A stretch of DNA of 64,000 nt from contig NW_020825288.1 of NCBI RefSeq assembly GCF_003286085.1, positions 21,018,001 to 21,082,000 on the forward strand. The letters run 5' to 3'. Numbering within the stretch: the stretch's first letter is position 1; each line of letters opens with the position of its first letter. This stretch comes from Drosophila persimilis (Eukaryota; Arthropoda; Insecta; Diptera; Drosophilidae). A model generated the notes under the pieces. That model was not told the DNA's origin. It did not search any database and saw only the letters and a list, made by a program, of their open reading frames with translations. Position numbers and translations under genes: made by a program. Shown one piece after another: positions 45,501 to 59,405 of this stretch.

Positions 45501-48500
45501 GAATCGAACCGAAACGATCTGAGATCCCTGATCCCCACGCGCCGCACCCAAAACGAGACCCAAATACGTTCCAAAGGGCCCCACGAATGACGCGTGCAAG
45601 TGGAACGAGGCGCTTATGCGAGGAGGGTCTGTGGCATGGGGATTTGCGGAGATGGGGCAGAGGCTGTGGCTGTGGCTGTTGGCTCTGGCTGTGGCTGGGG
45701 GGCAGAGGCGACCGCAAGTCAAACAAACAATTAAAGCGTGCAGCCAGAGTCCAACGAGATGCAGCTCGAATCAAGAATGAAACTTGCAACGCGACGGCAA
45801 TGCGGGGAGAGATGGATGCTGAGGAGGATGATGCCGCTGGTTCTCTCATGGCATGCCGATCTGGAAGTCAAGTTGGCTGTCAGAAAAAATGATTATTTAA
45901 ATAAGAGTTTCTCGTTTGAGCTTCACTGCAACCGAACTGTCACTGAGCAATGATCTGCCCACCGTCCCGCACCGCACCATCAGAGAGCTTCTCGGCTGGA
46001 ATCTCTGGATGCTGGTGCCTGGTCTCTCTCTCTTGGATCGGATCCGATCTCTGGCTGTGAGCGCACATGCTTGGGTCCATCTGTCATGTCATCCATTTTC
46101 AGGCAGGGAAACAGCATAATCAGCAATCATGGTTATAAATGGTAGCATTCGACATATTGGCATTCACGCACTCCACTCCAGACATTACAGTACATATATA
46201 TATATTTGTATATATACGTCATATATATTTGCGGTTGTATGTGCCCTGACCAGACTGGTCTTTCAATTCAAAAGAGTTCTCTAATGTGTTAATCAGCATT
46301 TTTCAATAACCAGACCACGCCACTGAAGATCAATTGTGGTGGCAGCTTCTCGGTTTGTTCTCTCTCCCGTTGGGATAAAGATTAATTGAAAATGTGTACT
46401 GAGATTTGTCATTGACTAACTTTAACCTAGGCATTTCTTGTACCTAAGTCCAACATATAGATTGGACAAGATTTTTTGGAGTAGACAAGATCAATCAATG
46501 TGAAAAACTCTCCAAATATTCAACCGCTGCTTGACACGATTGTGATGATAGATAAAACTAAAATTAGCAAAAATATATAGAAAAGAATCCACGGCAAAGC
46601 AGTGAAAACTTATCCATCATTTGTGGTGTCAGGGTTGAAGTAGTTCACGTTCTATGAGAACTCCAAGTTTGTATGCGAAATGTGTGAGATTTTCAGGGGG
46701 ACAATTTAGGGTAGAATTCTAGATACTCTAATGGGGAGATGGCGGAGAGTATGAGATAGAAGATGGATTATTTTAAATATATATTTTTAGGAAATCCATA
46801 TAAAACTCTGTGTAGGAATCAGTATTTTTTATAAGTGGTTTCCTTATGAAACTTCTGAAACATCTTCATAAGCTAAATACTTATTATTTGAAGGAATGGA
46901 AATATTTAAGTCTATATTATATCCCATTAATTGGGATTCATAAGAATCACTCCGACTATCTATCTTCCCTCTATTAGCACCCACAATTTGACCAATTTTT
47001 TACGACTACGCCTCGCAATAGTTTCTTTACATTTATTAGACTTTTGATGGGTTTCCCAAAAACAAAACTAATTGAAAGTTCCCCATTGAAAGGAGGAGGG
47101 ACCAGCCTTGTTGTGGTAGAACAATTTAATTAATGCCTGGCAAATGGAAGTTCTGTTCGTGTTTTATTGTTTTTTAAACGATCTACCACTTTGTAGCTGC
47201 ATTTTTTATATAGTGAACGAAGTGGGGGAAGGTCCACACGCGAGGTTACGAAAAAGAAAAATATGAAATATGAAAAGAGCTGACAAAAGTGAAGGAAACT
47301 CGTATTAACATAAATGTTGGTAGAGGAGGGAGTGGAAACAGAGGAAAACTTTTGGCCAAAAGGTTGCAAAAGGTGTTAGTTTTATGGGCCACTGAAGAGC
47401 GGCGGTGGGAGGGCCATGGACAGGGGGACCTTCGCTTGGGGTATTCAACATTTATTTGATGTGATGTTTTGATATTTCTTGACACCAACACGCGACCCAA
47501 AGAGCGACGAATGTGCCACAATGAAAACGAAATGAATTAATTACGTTCATTTCAAAAACACACACAAAAAATTGGTAAGAAATATACTCGTATAAAAACA
47601 CAAACAAATGAGAACCCCGCAGCAGAGGCAGACTATTTAAATGAAATGATATTGTGGATAGAAAAGTGACCACCAGGAATTCGAGATAAGATCAAACGCT
47701 TGCCCAAACCAAAAAACCAAAACGAACCCAAACAGAACTGCGGCCGAGTGAGGCCAGACTTGAGCCGAGCCGAGACCAGACCCGACCCGACCCGCCCGCC
47801 TGTCTGTCACCGTCATCGTCAGAGCCGGGGTCCGTCACAGAGGTTAGGTTAGCCCGCTGACATAGAGATGGTAGCGTGAGTGGGCTATGAAGTGCTCCAA
47901 GTCATGTACGATAGTTAGGGACATACGCATTTTTGAAATGTGGTGCGGGTCTGTGAAAGCATATCTTTTGGGGATCTTTTGTTTTTCTCTTTCGTAGTTT
48001 ACTACAGGAATGGCTCTACATTCTTAGTTTTCAATATATCCAAATGTAACAAATAATGCATATATAGTTCTATGTAAATATTGAATGTTGCTAGTGGTTC
48101 TAGAAGACGTTCTTCCATCATTCCATCATATGAATGTCTCCCCAACAACCCATGTCTACTCACATACCTCACAGCTCACTCACGCTACCATCTCTAAGCC
48201 GAATACTCCTCCAAACTCTACCAAAAAACATATCAGGCCAAGCCGGACGGACCAACAAAAATGTATGGCATGTGTCGTGACAAATTTTGTTCGCTGGCGC
48301 GCGCTGAGTTAACATTTTTGAAAGCGTATTATTAAATTTCTTTCCCTCTGTCTGTTTCGGGTGTTTTCTCCACTTTTTTTTTACTGGGGGTCAACGAGAA
48401 ATCTAAGAACCCGAAGGAGCCACCGCCGAGACCTGGCCTTTGACTCGATTTGAATCGATTTGTTAGGTGATAAGCTTTGGGCAGTACTTACATTAATTAC

Positions 48501-51500
48501 CACTTAAGTGGGATCGGGTTCGGTTAGCTTTGGAATCCCCTGCACAGTGGCCCGCTCGGCATCAGGCTCCCCATCTCCCAGTAGTACCTGATCCGCTCCC
48601 CATATCCCAGTTGTACCCGACCCGCTCCCGCTCCCGCTCCCTGTAGCACCGTCGACCTTCTCTCTCCATCTCCTGACGTACCGCAGTGACATTTACACAC
48701 CTAAAATGTCAGTTTTCATAAAGTCTGAGTCCAGTCCAGTCGCTGGAGTTTTGCCGGAGACAACATGAGAAGCACATTAGTCCAGTCTGCGTGACAGCCA
48801 GCCAGCGAGGGATAGAGACGAGACCTGCGAGAGAACTGCTCCCAAAAATAAAGTAAAACAAAATTCTGTTTTCGAACCACCAAAGACCCATTCCCCTCCT
48901 TCTCACTGCATTAAAGGATATCGCTCGCCCTAGCCCGCTCAAGGGTGCGCTCTGTCTTCGTCCTTGCTTCCTTCCTTCCGCCTGTTATGTAATATTAACC
49001 ACAATATCTATATGAAAATGTTTGCCTTGAATGGACATTTGGTGCAAACAGAACAGTGCGCCAAAAGCCAAACGCGGAGGATACGGATATCTTATCTGGT
49101 GTTTGCATTCGTCCAAGGTTCTCTCCGTATCCATGGCGCTGCTGCGTTCCATATTTTCCTCGCTTCCTTCGGTTCTCTGGACGCCTTAATACTTTTCAAG
49201 TGTATAATTTAGTAAATTATATAAGTATCGCGTTACGTGCTGTGACACAAGCACAAACACACTCAGCTCTCCCTCCCTCCAGGTTCGCCACGCGATATCG
49301 TCGATAAATGTGGCTCAATATCTTTTTTGTTTTCAGCACAAAATTGCACAAAGTCATCATGGATTTTCGTTGAATGTTGAGTTTCTACTGCACTGATAGG
49401 CTTATCAATGAGTAGAACTAATTGAGTGTGATTTATTTGTGGCACGATTTGCTATGGTAATGGTTCGACCAAATATAAATGTTATTTTTAAAGTATTTCA
49501 ACCAAAAATAACACTTAAATTTCAAGTGGAATTAGCCAGGAATATAAATTGATTAAAATTTTGGAAGATTTATAACATCCGGGTGTGCAAAAGAGTTCCG
49601 TAAACAGTATGGAAGGAAGCAACCCAGAAATAGAATTCATATGATTATTTATAGATCATTTTAGCATGCAACATTCAACATTCCATACCGTTTCAAGAGC
49701 CTGTTTTGTTTTTTTTTTAGGCAACACCTATTCAACCTATTCAAATGGAGTTTCGTTGTAAGATCCCGACATAAACAAAATACTTTGCGACATAATGAAT
49801 CATTTGACGAGACAAACAGTAGTCGGGGCGAACAATTTAAGCTGTTCCCAAAAAAATCATTTACGTCCAAAACGAGCCAGACAACTGTGCTTCAGTTCAG
49901 GCCAATGAAAACTTTTGCTCTCTATGGGGTAATGGGGTATTGCGGTGCCGGGTCTTTGAATCGTAGGTTCAAGGGGGAGAGACTCTATAAAGCACACGCA
50001 TTTAGCAATTGATCTGCGAATCAAAGGGACCGCCTCGGTCTCCTCTGAGCCCCAGAGCTCGACAATTGTCTCGTTTTTTCTGTGGAAGGTGATTTCATTC
50101 CCCCGAACATTTTTCGAGGGTATGAACAGTAGATAAAATGGTAAACGAAAGCTGTCAATTTGAAGTTTCTTTGTTGGTATTTTATCATTGTTTCATTCGA
50201 ATGCTAGAGCGACTGCTGCTCCCGCTCTGCTCTGGTTTTCTTTCTGGCGATATCAGTAGTGCCTCTTAGAGAAGGCGTCCACCGCTGGCACTCCTCTCTC
50301 TCTCCTTCCCCCCGCTCCGATAACGGACAATGGGACAGCGGGCGGCTTTAAAGTGGACATTCTAGTGGCCGGCCAGGTATTAGCCATGAACGCCTCTGAA
50401 CTTCAACTTGCGCGGCGACACGCGCTGCGCTACTTTGATTTATTTCACTCTGTTTTCATTTTGTTACTTTTATTTTCGTTTCGCCTCGATTGAGGCCAAT
50501 TGATGGATGTATCCTATCTATCTTTAGGCACTAGCATTAGTTCTATGCTGAGGGTAGGGGTACTGGCTTTAGGTATTAGTTTAATTACTCCATACAGGCT
50601 TAGTTTAGATGGAAAAGATTTGATTTGAATTAAAGAATTTGATTCGATTTTAATGGTAACGACTGAATCAATGCGATTCAGCGATATTGGAGTAGGATAT
50701 AAAGCGATTGCTTCCATAGAAAAATTCTCGAAAAATCTTCTTCAGTTATTTTTGGGAGCTTTGAACCCAATGAGTCATGGCTTTGTGCCCAAATAATGCC
50801 TAAGCCTCGTAACACTTTCCATTTGACAGGCAAAATCCAAGGACAACACACAAGAAAATATAATTCTTGATATTTTCGATATTCTGTAGCGCAAAAAGAG
50901 AGGAAAATAATGATTTATTATATTGAAATTATCTCGTGTAAACAAGTCAAGTTGCCAGTTTGGCTAATGCCGCCTGTCGCCTGTCGGCGGTCCCGCCCGG
51001 TCCCCCTCCCCTGAACACCAGTCCCGTCCCCCTTCACACCAGTCGGTAAAATTTTGTTAATTTGTCTAATGAAAATTGTATTTCTATGGATGGTTTTGGG
51101 GGGAGTTTTGGGTGAGACTGGGAAAACCGAAAACCGAAAGCCGAAAGCAAACCCGCGGCCTAAGAGGCAAAGTCAAGATATTGAAGGCGACAGTCGACAG
51201 TCTGAGGCTCGCGTCTTGTCTACAGGAATTTTCACGGCGGGGCACGAAGATTGATGATGACATTAGCATCATTGTCGAAAAAATATTTTAAAGGACCAAA
51301 AGCAGCCTTTTCTTGTGTGCTGCTGCTGCCTTCCGCTCGAGTGGCAAAATGTTTTGAAATTTGTTTGGTTGACATTTTAATTTGCAAATACTTGGGAATA
51401 TATATATGTATATATATATGCATATATATCGTGTCAGGACTGAAGCTTTAATTGAATTAAATCATCAAAGAAGCAGGGGAAAAAGAGGTTGGGTTTCGGA

Positions 51501-54500
51501 GTAGGGCCCATGTCAAGTGGAGCCACTCAAAGTGTTGACTGTCAGCTCATTGGCACGCACAAAGGCACACACTCTCATGGGTATATGTACAGTATAGTGG
51601 TTGTACATAGCCCACATTTTTTTTTTGGCATTTGGTCGCCATTTTTATATACATTTTTTCCTTTTTCTTAGCTTCTATCGAACACCCTTATTTCAACAGC
51701 TCTTCAACATATACAATGTACAATTCCCTATATACAAGAGCACAAATAACAAAGCCAAAAAAAAGGGAAACTATGAACATCTATGGCCATGTGTATGTGC
51801 CTGTGCATTTTCGTTGGGTGATCCGTCATCTTGTCAGAATGTATTATTCGAATTAAGATTTTACTTCTCCTTTTTTGCTGCTGCTGTTGCTGTTGCTGCT
51901 GCCATTGAATTGAATTAACACAAACAGGCAGCTGTACCTCGGATACAAACAGACATGGAAAAACTAACCCTCTAGCTGCCACCTCCCTGCCTCGCCTGCC
52001 TCCCTCCCAACCGTTGGAAACCGAATTTGTTCAAGCAGTTAGTCAGTTCTATTAATAATAAAAAACCCAAGCGGTTGCCTAAATTATAAAAATAACTACC
52101 CAGCCAACAACAGAAATTAGAACTTAACAAAATAATAATTGTTAATCGGAAATGTTGTCAGTCTTATCGGCTTGAGAGAGGAAGAAAGGTACTTCAGACC
52201 ATTCAGACAATCTATAAAACAGCTGGAGATAATCTTCCGTATAGACATTGTTGTCATAGGCGGACTACATTTCAGTAACCTATTTTAATAGGATATTGTT
52301 CGTCTTCTGGTTAATCAGAAAATCATTTATTCCACGAAATAATAACCATGAAAAACTAATCACAAAGATATCATAATCACGTATCGAGACAACGAATTTA
52401 ATTCAATTTGCTCTCTCTCTCTCCTCCTCTCTCTCTGTCGCCATGTGGGGCGACTTCTTATCGCCAAAAAACCAAATATGTAGTACAAATAATGCTGTCG
52501 ATTTTGATTTTCGGGACTTGCTACTGGAATTCAACGTAATCTACAAAAAAATAAAAATAAAATAAAGAAATAAAGCAAAAAACAGTAGCCAAAATATAGC
52601 TATTAAGATAACACAAATATGTGCATACTGTGGCTGTGTAAATATTTAAATCGAGTTCAGTTTTTTTGACGACCAACAACGACATAATTTTCCATGGGCA
52701 AACAAACGGATTGAAGGGACAGACAAGACACACGAACAACTCAAACAGAAGATCTATGTATGATAACTACTTCCGGAACAGACAGACAGAAGAGACATTT
52801 AAGATGGGAGACAGTTAACAGGCTTAAGAAATGTGTAGATCTAGGCGCCATTTATTACCATTTCCCAAAAGGGTACCTCTGGGTTACCTCTGAATCACAC
52901 AGCTTTCTGTTTCTTTTTGGATACTTTTTTATAATTTCAAAAACCTTTTGTTAAACAATTTCCATGTGTGTTAGACATCGTGACTAATAAGCTGCGGGAT
53001 GTCTGGTTATGCCCCGTAACCAAAAATCTTTCAATTAAGTTGGAAAAACTTGACTTCTCCTTTGTTTCGTTTCGGTTTGTTTTTTGGGATTTGAGATGAT
53101 ATGTAGATACTTGTACAATTATAAGAATTTTGGGTATTTTGTGCATTTCATGTTTGAAATGTAGATACGACTGCATCATCGCATGACATGTGGAAAAAGT
53201 CACGAGTTGACAGGCAGCCAATAAAACTGACAGCCTGAATGGACACGGCCCATGAGCGACGGACGGGATTCGATGGGATTATATGGCATTTTAGTCAAGT
53301 CAGACCCGTGCCTGGACAGACAGATAGACAGACAGACATTGAAATGCCAGCAAAGAGTGTTGACTGTCCTTAATTAGCAGCCACCCTCGAAAGGGTTTGA
53401 GATTCCCAAAACAACCCAATTAGTTCGGACTGACCTCTGGCCAGTGAATCCGAACATCTGTCCCGAGCAAAACAAAGCAAAATACGAGCATGTTCCATTG
53501 ATTGCAAAATATTATTGGCCATAGTTCCACTCAAAGCAATGTCTGAGTTCTTTCCGTTTGGGGGCCATAAATTACCTTCAGGTGATCAATCAAATCGTCA
53601 CTAAAACCCACCGATCGTCAGCACTTTTTGGTGTGCACTTTTATGGAGCCCCACAGATTAGGTTGCGACTGGACTGCTAAGAAATTATGTAGTTCTAGAA
53701 AGTTTTTTTTTTGCCACATGACGTTGATGTTGGACGGACGAGTATTTAATCAACAATTAAAACAATTTACTTTTAATTGAAATATAATTTTCTATTTGCA
53801 CTCGAATTAAATATTATTATCAATTGAGCCCTTGGCCAGACACAACGCATGTCGCACTTCGGTCTACGGTCTACAGTCTACAGTCTGGTATGGTCTCCAG
53901 TTTTCCAGTCCCATTTAATCGCCCCAAAACGGACCTCTTGTAATGCTACCCAGAGCTCACAGAGTGGGCCCCACTTGGTATCTGTGTGCTGTGTTGTCTG
54001 TGTGTGAGTGGGGGGATCTCTGTAAAGTGGCAGTGGCGCCTACATAATAGAACTGATAATATCATTATATCTCTCATATCAAAATGGCCGTTCGCTCGGT
54101 TGCCCCATGACTCAGATGTGAACGGGGAAGTGTTTGGGTAACGCAGATTTCAAGGACAAAGTGTGGACTATTTCAAGTGCAATTTAGTAGAACAGGGTAT
54201 TAGAAGATTTTTGAAATGTGTTACCAGTGTATCAGAAATAATAAAAAAGAAGAGGACTAAACTAAAATTGAAGTTAGTGGAATTGCTTTATAGTTAATCT
54301 GATTTCTGCTGATACCAAAGTATTAGGGATCATTGTATCATTAGATTATGGAAAAAGTATTAGCATTAAATTGTTATATTCCATTTCTTCCCTTGCAATA
54401 TTTTCGAACCGATTCCTGCTTTGGGAACTTTCTTTAATTCCTCCCCAATGAAAACTCTCTTTATTTGCCGCATTATAAACACTTTCTTTGACTCAATTGA

Positions 54501-57500
54501 AAACAATCAATGTTGATTGTATTTTCCCTAGATTTTTCCCCATTCACAGATACACTTTTCACACGAGAAATGTCAACAGACAGACAGACAAACGTTCGAC
54601 TGAGTGACTGACTGGCTTAAACCTGCAATTGTAATTACCGCTAGTTGAGATGTTATCAAATTACATTGACTCTGGGTGGCGCCCCTAGCTGTTGCACCCC
54701 CGCAGCCCTCTCTCTCTGGTGCTGCAGCGCCTCTTTGCTGTTTGCATTGATTGTCAACAGTGTCACTCTTAAGCTTAAGCGCCAATGTGACACCACCTCT
54801 TTCCGCCCAGCCAAGAGGAGATGGCCTTCAGCAGGGGAGGGTTGGGCCGTCCGAGGGGCTGAAGCACAGTTAGTCGTCGCTGAGTTTTCCCTACATTTCC
54901 ACCTCTCTGTCAGCAGTGTCGCCACGGCCCCCACCTTGCCCCATCCACACCTCTCGCCTCGCCTCACGTCGCGCTCGGAGCATTGAAGTGGAAGCGATCC
55001 CCCGATAATGCTCTCTAAAACTAATATTACAAAGTAGATATCGTTTGGCGCCGGACAAAAGCGACAGTGCCGCCAACTGGCCGCGACATGTTTGACAACC
55101 CGAGCGACACCAGCGGCAGCAGCAGCAGCAGCAGTGGCACGAACAGCATAGGCAGCACAGTGGCATGAAAGTTACGGCTCATATTGCGGGTCAACCACGA
55201 AGGTCTTCAAGCTAAGGAAACACTGTATCTTGAACATTTTTAACAAGAAAAGTAAAGGATTGAAGGCTTAAATCGATTCCACATTCATTTATATTTATTT
55301 TTCACATCCTTCGACCTTTGGTGGGGTTCCTTCATTCTTCACAAAGGTTCTCCCCTATTCGTTCCACTGTGCATTGATTGGCGGCAGCCGGAGCTGCCAT
55401 CCATATTGATAACCGGAATGCAGTGTAGTACTCGTAATATCCAACTGCCACTGCCACTACTGTCACTGCCACTGCAACTGCTGCAACTGCCGCCGCCGCC
55501 GCCGCCGCTCGGGTTTGTTTGTCTGTTTGCTGGAAAATTCAAATGTAGCCCAAGCCACTCACCGCCGTAATCCTTGGGCTTGTTTTCTTAGACATTCCTG
55601 TGTGCATTACGATAGGAGCCGAGGAGCGACTTCAATTCGGCGGCCACTTATCGATCCAATCCCCCTGGCAAACAGGCCACAAATCCTCGAAAGGTGCGCA
55701 ACCGGCTACTGTGTGCGGATTCCATCTGCGGATGCCAAAATTAATATTGGGAGTGGGAGTAGGAGCATGAGTAGGAGAGCACTCACCAAGAGGAGCAAAA
55801 CGAGAAGCAGTGGCAGCAGCAGTTAAGTGTCATAAATTCATCATTCATTTGTGGATTGAAAACCTTATTTATTGTGTGTCGTTGGGGTTTGATTTATGGC
55901 TGTACGAAAGACCAATTGCCTAAAAATTGGTAGCACCAATTCAAAAATTAAATGGATTCGGGTAAAATTAATACGACTAGACGACGGCTTTCTTTCAACT
56001 TTCAGGAAGGTTAATCAATATCATTTAGCAGCTCCAAAATGAAACACTTATTAATTGATTTATGCTGAATGAAACTTTCATTGAGATTTATGATTGTGTG
56101 AAAAGGTTTTTTATGAGCCTCTTGGGATGCCTTGTAAGGGGGGAGTGTCAACAGAAAATCATATTTTCCAAGAAGATCTTTACTTCATTCCCCGAAAAAA
56201 CATTTAAGCATTTAAGCAGTGTTTATGATCTTAACATCTCACCAAATAACTTCCAACTTATTAACAGATTAAAGAACGTTTTTGAAACTCCACAGCATTT
56301 AGAAAATTACAGATTTTGTAGTAGAGACCTAAAAACATACCCCACAAATTGTAATGAATTCAATTATCCGCACTCAGCACGTCTTCGAAGACATTTCGGG
56401 ACAATCCAACCAAAAGAAACCACAACAAACCTTGGGCAGAAGATCATGACCAAATCCTAGACGTGCCCACAAATATCATAATTCCTGAACCACCCACAAA
56501 AACCAGAGTCAAAACTATGGTCCGAGTCCCGCTGTCAGGATAATCCCAATATTTTCCAAACAAAACCTATTGAGCGCATGAAATCCTTCTATGGGAGGGC
56601 AGAGGGAATCGGTTTCATGATCGTCGGCTTTAGCCACGGGGCGCATGTCAAATTATGAATAAAATGCAAAATCACGCAAACAAGGCAAAAAGTCAACCCA
56701 GGAGGGAGGGTGAATATCCTACGAGTATGGGGTCCTAAACTCTCACAATGATTAGCTGCGACAGCTAGAGATCAACACCGAGGGGATCGTTCTCCTCCTC
56801 CAAACCACAACAGAAACCATATCTTATGTTCTGTCTTTTCTCTTTCTCTCTCTTTGCAGCACCAAAACTACCTGCCAACAGCATTGCAAACATGCACCAC
56901 GACTACCAGATGAATGGACAGCAGCTCGAGATGTGCCGCAGTGTTGGTGGTGGTGCAGCTGGTGGGAGTGGCAGCGTGGCCAATGGTCCCGGAGTTGGTG
57001 GCAACGGCTCTGGCCTCGGAAGCGTCCTGTCCGTGCAGAATTCCCTGATGCTCTCTGCGAACAATGCATCCGCGGGCAATGCCCCGAATGGCATGGGCGT
57101 GAGCATCGGCGTGGGTATGGGCAATGGGCCGGGCGGTAGTGGCCTCAGCAGCTGCAGCCTGTCCAACAACACCAACAACTCCGGCAGGACGAACTTCACC
57201 AACAAACAACTGACGGAGCTGGAGAAGGAGTTCCACTTCAATCGGTATCTGACACGGGCCCGGCGCATCGAAATAGCAAATACATTGCAACTGAATGAAA
57301 CGCAGGTGAGAAACCATTTATTTATTATTATTTATGGCTTAAAAATGCTCCACCATCTCTCTGTAGCTGTAAATTCCAACCTCTTTGGGTTTTTTTTCCA
57401 AAGTACTTCCTAAAGGAGCGTGCAGCTCTGTCCACTCAATCCTTATGCGACTCAAATTTCGTAAGACTAATATCTCCTTCTCTTCTTTTTCTTGTAGGTT

Positions 57501-57632
57501 AAGATCTGGTTCCAAAATCGGCGCATGAAGCAAAAGAAGCGCGTCAAGGAAGGCCTCATTCCGGCGGATATGCTCACCCAGCACACATCCATACCCGTAA
57601 TCACAGAGAAGCCACCGCAGCAGCAGCAGCAA

Positions 57633-57667
<35 letters not shown>

Positions 57668-57767
57668 AGCAGAGCTGCAATTGAAGCCGCAAAGCAGTGA
57701 ATTAAGCAGTAACGAACTGCCTGCAGCAGCCATAACGGTAACAACAGCATCCGCCAAGCAGAGTTGA
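42247..57767 (+). CDS. lab: labial, Hox1 homeodomain protein
   Basis: Nuclear transcription factor for anterior head segments and midgut copper cells; acts with Extradenticle and Homothorax. Three coding exons: 42247-43597, 56860-57305, 57498-57767; 688 residues. Phase is preserved (Q + A|PKLPA across the big intron). Starts [14 protein letters not shown]. Gln/His-rich activation-type region; conserved [20 protein letters not shown]. The Exd-interaction motif [10 protein letters not shown] is at 43552-43578. The homeodomain is split after Gln44 (57174-57305, 57498-57545), with [20 protein letters not shown] and [15 protein letters not shown], Gln50 and Asn51. The C-terminus carries a 17-Gln run, where the melanogaster protein I recall has about four, and ends SAKQS. 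A second ATG immediately follows the first; the start is chosen by match to melanogaster. Confidence 0.97.
47863..48196. repeat. Inverted repeat, possible MITE remnant
   Basis: The 20-mer at 47863-47882 (TAGAGATGGTAGCGTGAGTG) recurs as an exact reverse complement at 48177-48196. Extending inward gives about 27 of 30 matching. The 334-bp unit has an AT-rich interior. No clear target-site duplication was seen, so a fold-back element is only a guess. Confidence 0.5.
52411..52444. promoter_or_regulatory. CT/GAGA tract followed by PHO core
   Basis: About 27 nt of CT repeats followed within a few bases by GCCAT (52440-52444) in the lab intron. GAGA-factor plus PHO sites are components of Polycomb response elements. 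One PHO core is weak evidence. Confidence 0.25.
57618..57668 (+). repeat. lab: CAG/CAA repeat, 17 Gln, in lab exon 3
   Basis: Seventeen consecutive CAG or CAA codons just after EKPP, with CAA interruptions, following the homeodomain. Confidence 0.95.
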
Positions 57768-59158
57768 ACACGTTTTCAGGATTTTGCTCAGATCAGATCT
57801 TTGTTTTAATTGTTATCGCTGTTATTGTTGTTGTTGTTGTCGGCAAAATGTTGACGCATTTCGTTGTGATAAATTAATAGAAAATGCAAAAAAAAAAGAA
57901 ATGAAATAAAATAAAATAAGAGAATACAATAATTAAATAAATATTATGTCATACTAGTAGCAAATTTCATAAAAATTCAAAATAATAATATTAATAATAA
58001 GCAAATCGGTAATCAAACATTGCTAGCAACTTGTGAAATCGAGGTGCCATATGTATCATCTAGGGGCTGTAAATACTTAAACTAGTTTCGCATTGCCGCA
58101 GCTGAAGCACTAAACATTGACTCAGGGTTAACAAAAACGTATACTTAATTTATAAAAACAAAACTGAAACTTGAAAGCACGCAGAGCAATTGACAAAATA
58201 CATTAATCAAAATCAAAAGGAAACAAGAATAGAATCAGAATAGAGTAACTAAATAATTTTACAGCTTAGTAGAATCCAATCCCCAATGTATACCCCACAT
58301 TTCCGTACGAGTAGTATTATTAGCTAAGTTTTAAGATGCAGAGTAATTCGTTTTTTTCTAGAGTCCAATCGGTATGACACAATCTTGATGTACTGTCTGT
58401 ATATTTAATCTAGTCCTAATTGTAATATAATTATAATTGTACAACATCTATATATTTAAAGAAACAATAAACGAAAACCGATTGAAAATTGTTGATACAA
58501 TATGATGGCATAGATATTATCATTATGATGGAGATCCATGTAGCTTCCGAGAACTAAATATAAATATATATATGGCGTTGTATTATCAGTACATCCAATG
58601 GGGGAACTCTGCAGGAAAACGTGGACTATATCTTGATTAATTGCATAGTCCCATGGTCAACATATTTTATGCAAATCTATCATTATGACAGACCTTTTCT
58701 AGGGATTAATTCCACAAAAACAGAGTTCTATACATCACATGTTATGGAAATTAAAATTTGTGTAGGGATTTGTCGCTTTTTGATATCATGAGTAATTTTC
58801 GCGGCAAAGGAAATTCATCAAATACCTTTTGACCAAAGTAGTTTTGCATATGGATGATAGATACGATTTTAAGGCCACATTATAGATTGCTATAGAAAGC
58901 GTTGGCAGCAAAGGAATATGGTAAATATTTTTCTGGTTAAACCTATTTGGGCTATATTGAATATGAGTCATCAAATGACAATAAGTTCCATTCACTGAGC
59001 ACATGAAAATGGTTTGAGATTTTTGTTTAAACATTTCAAATATTCCATTCATTTTTTAGGAATAATAGATTAATGTGATATGATTCAAGTCGCGCGCTCT
59101 AAAGTTGGAATTGTCAAAGTATCGCACATATCGTACAAAAAGATTGACATTTACGGTA
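57768..59158. other. lab 3' UTR and lab-agt intergenic DNA
   Basis: The AT-rich lab 3' UTR has a likely polyA signal AATAAA at 58466-58471 and earlier AATAAA words near 57937. After that, AT-rich DNA with no gene seen. Confidence 0.6.
58466..58471 (+). terminator. lab: lab distal polyadenylation signal
   Basis: AATAAA about 700 nt past the lab stop. Confidence 0.5.
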
Positions 59159-59169
59159 TATCGATATAC
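59156..59169. promoter_or_regulatory. 14-bp palindrome containing a DRE
   Basis: GTATATCGATATAC is a perfect palindrome whose centre TATCGATA (59159-59166) is the DREF consensus, about 360 bp upstream of agt. It may be a promoter or boundary element. Confidence 0.45.
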
Positions 59170-59405
59170 AATGGTATATTTTATCAATTACATCTATCTA
59201 TTAAATTTAATTTTGAAAGATAAAGAAAGGGAATAGAAATCCAATAAAAGCAAGTGTTTAAAATAAGCCAGTCAATTAGAAAATTGATTCATTAATCGTA
59301 TTAAATTATGTGGACACGGCTGAGTGTTCTATCTAGCTAGTAATATTCGACGGAATATTAAAAACGAGGAATATGTATAAAAGAACTTGAATTCGTCAGT
59401 ATATT

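Larger units (their letters stand above)
43598..56859 (+). other. lab: 13.3 kb first intron of lab
   Basis: Donor gtgagt at 43598; acceptor ctctttgcag ending at 56859. No nested gene is firmly supported. Open frames at 45413-45892 and 56062-56460 are the longest and match nothing known. The intron carries an inverted repeat at 47863-48196, a CT tract with a PHO-type site at 52411-52444, AT dinucleotide runs near 46190 and 51398, and several GC-rich low-complexity islands (45650-45710, 47740-47830, 48555-48650, 54660-55150). Confidence 0.85.

Noticed and set aside
45413..45892. 159-codon frame in the lab intron
   Set aside because: Driven by GC-rich GGCTGTGGCTGT low-complexity DNA that is open in several frames on both strands; no coding signature.
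47821..47890. tRNA-like fold around TAGCCCGCT...GTGGGCTA
   Set aside because: Only a short stem forms; no cloverleaf, anticodon arm or A/B box set could be assembled.
54645..55166. Overlapping long frames on both strands in the GC-rich part of the lab intron
   Set aside because: All three are low complexity (Ser/Cys/Arg runs from CAGCAG and GCC repeats) and mutually antisense.
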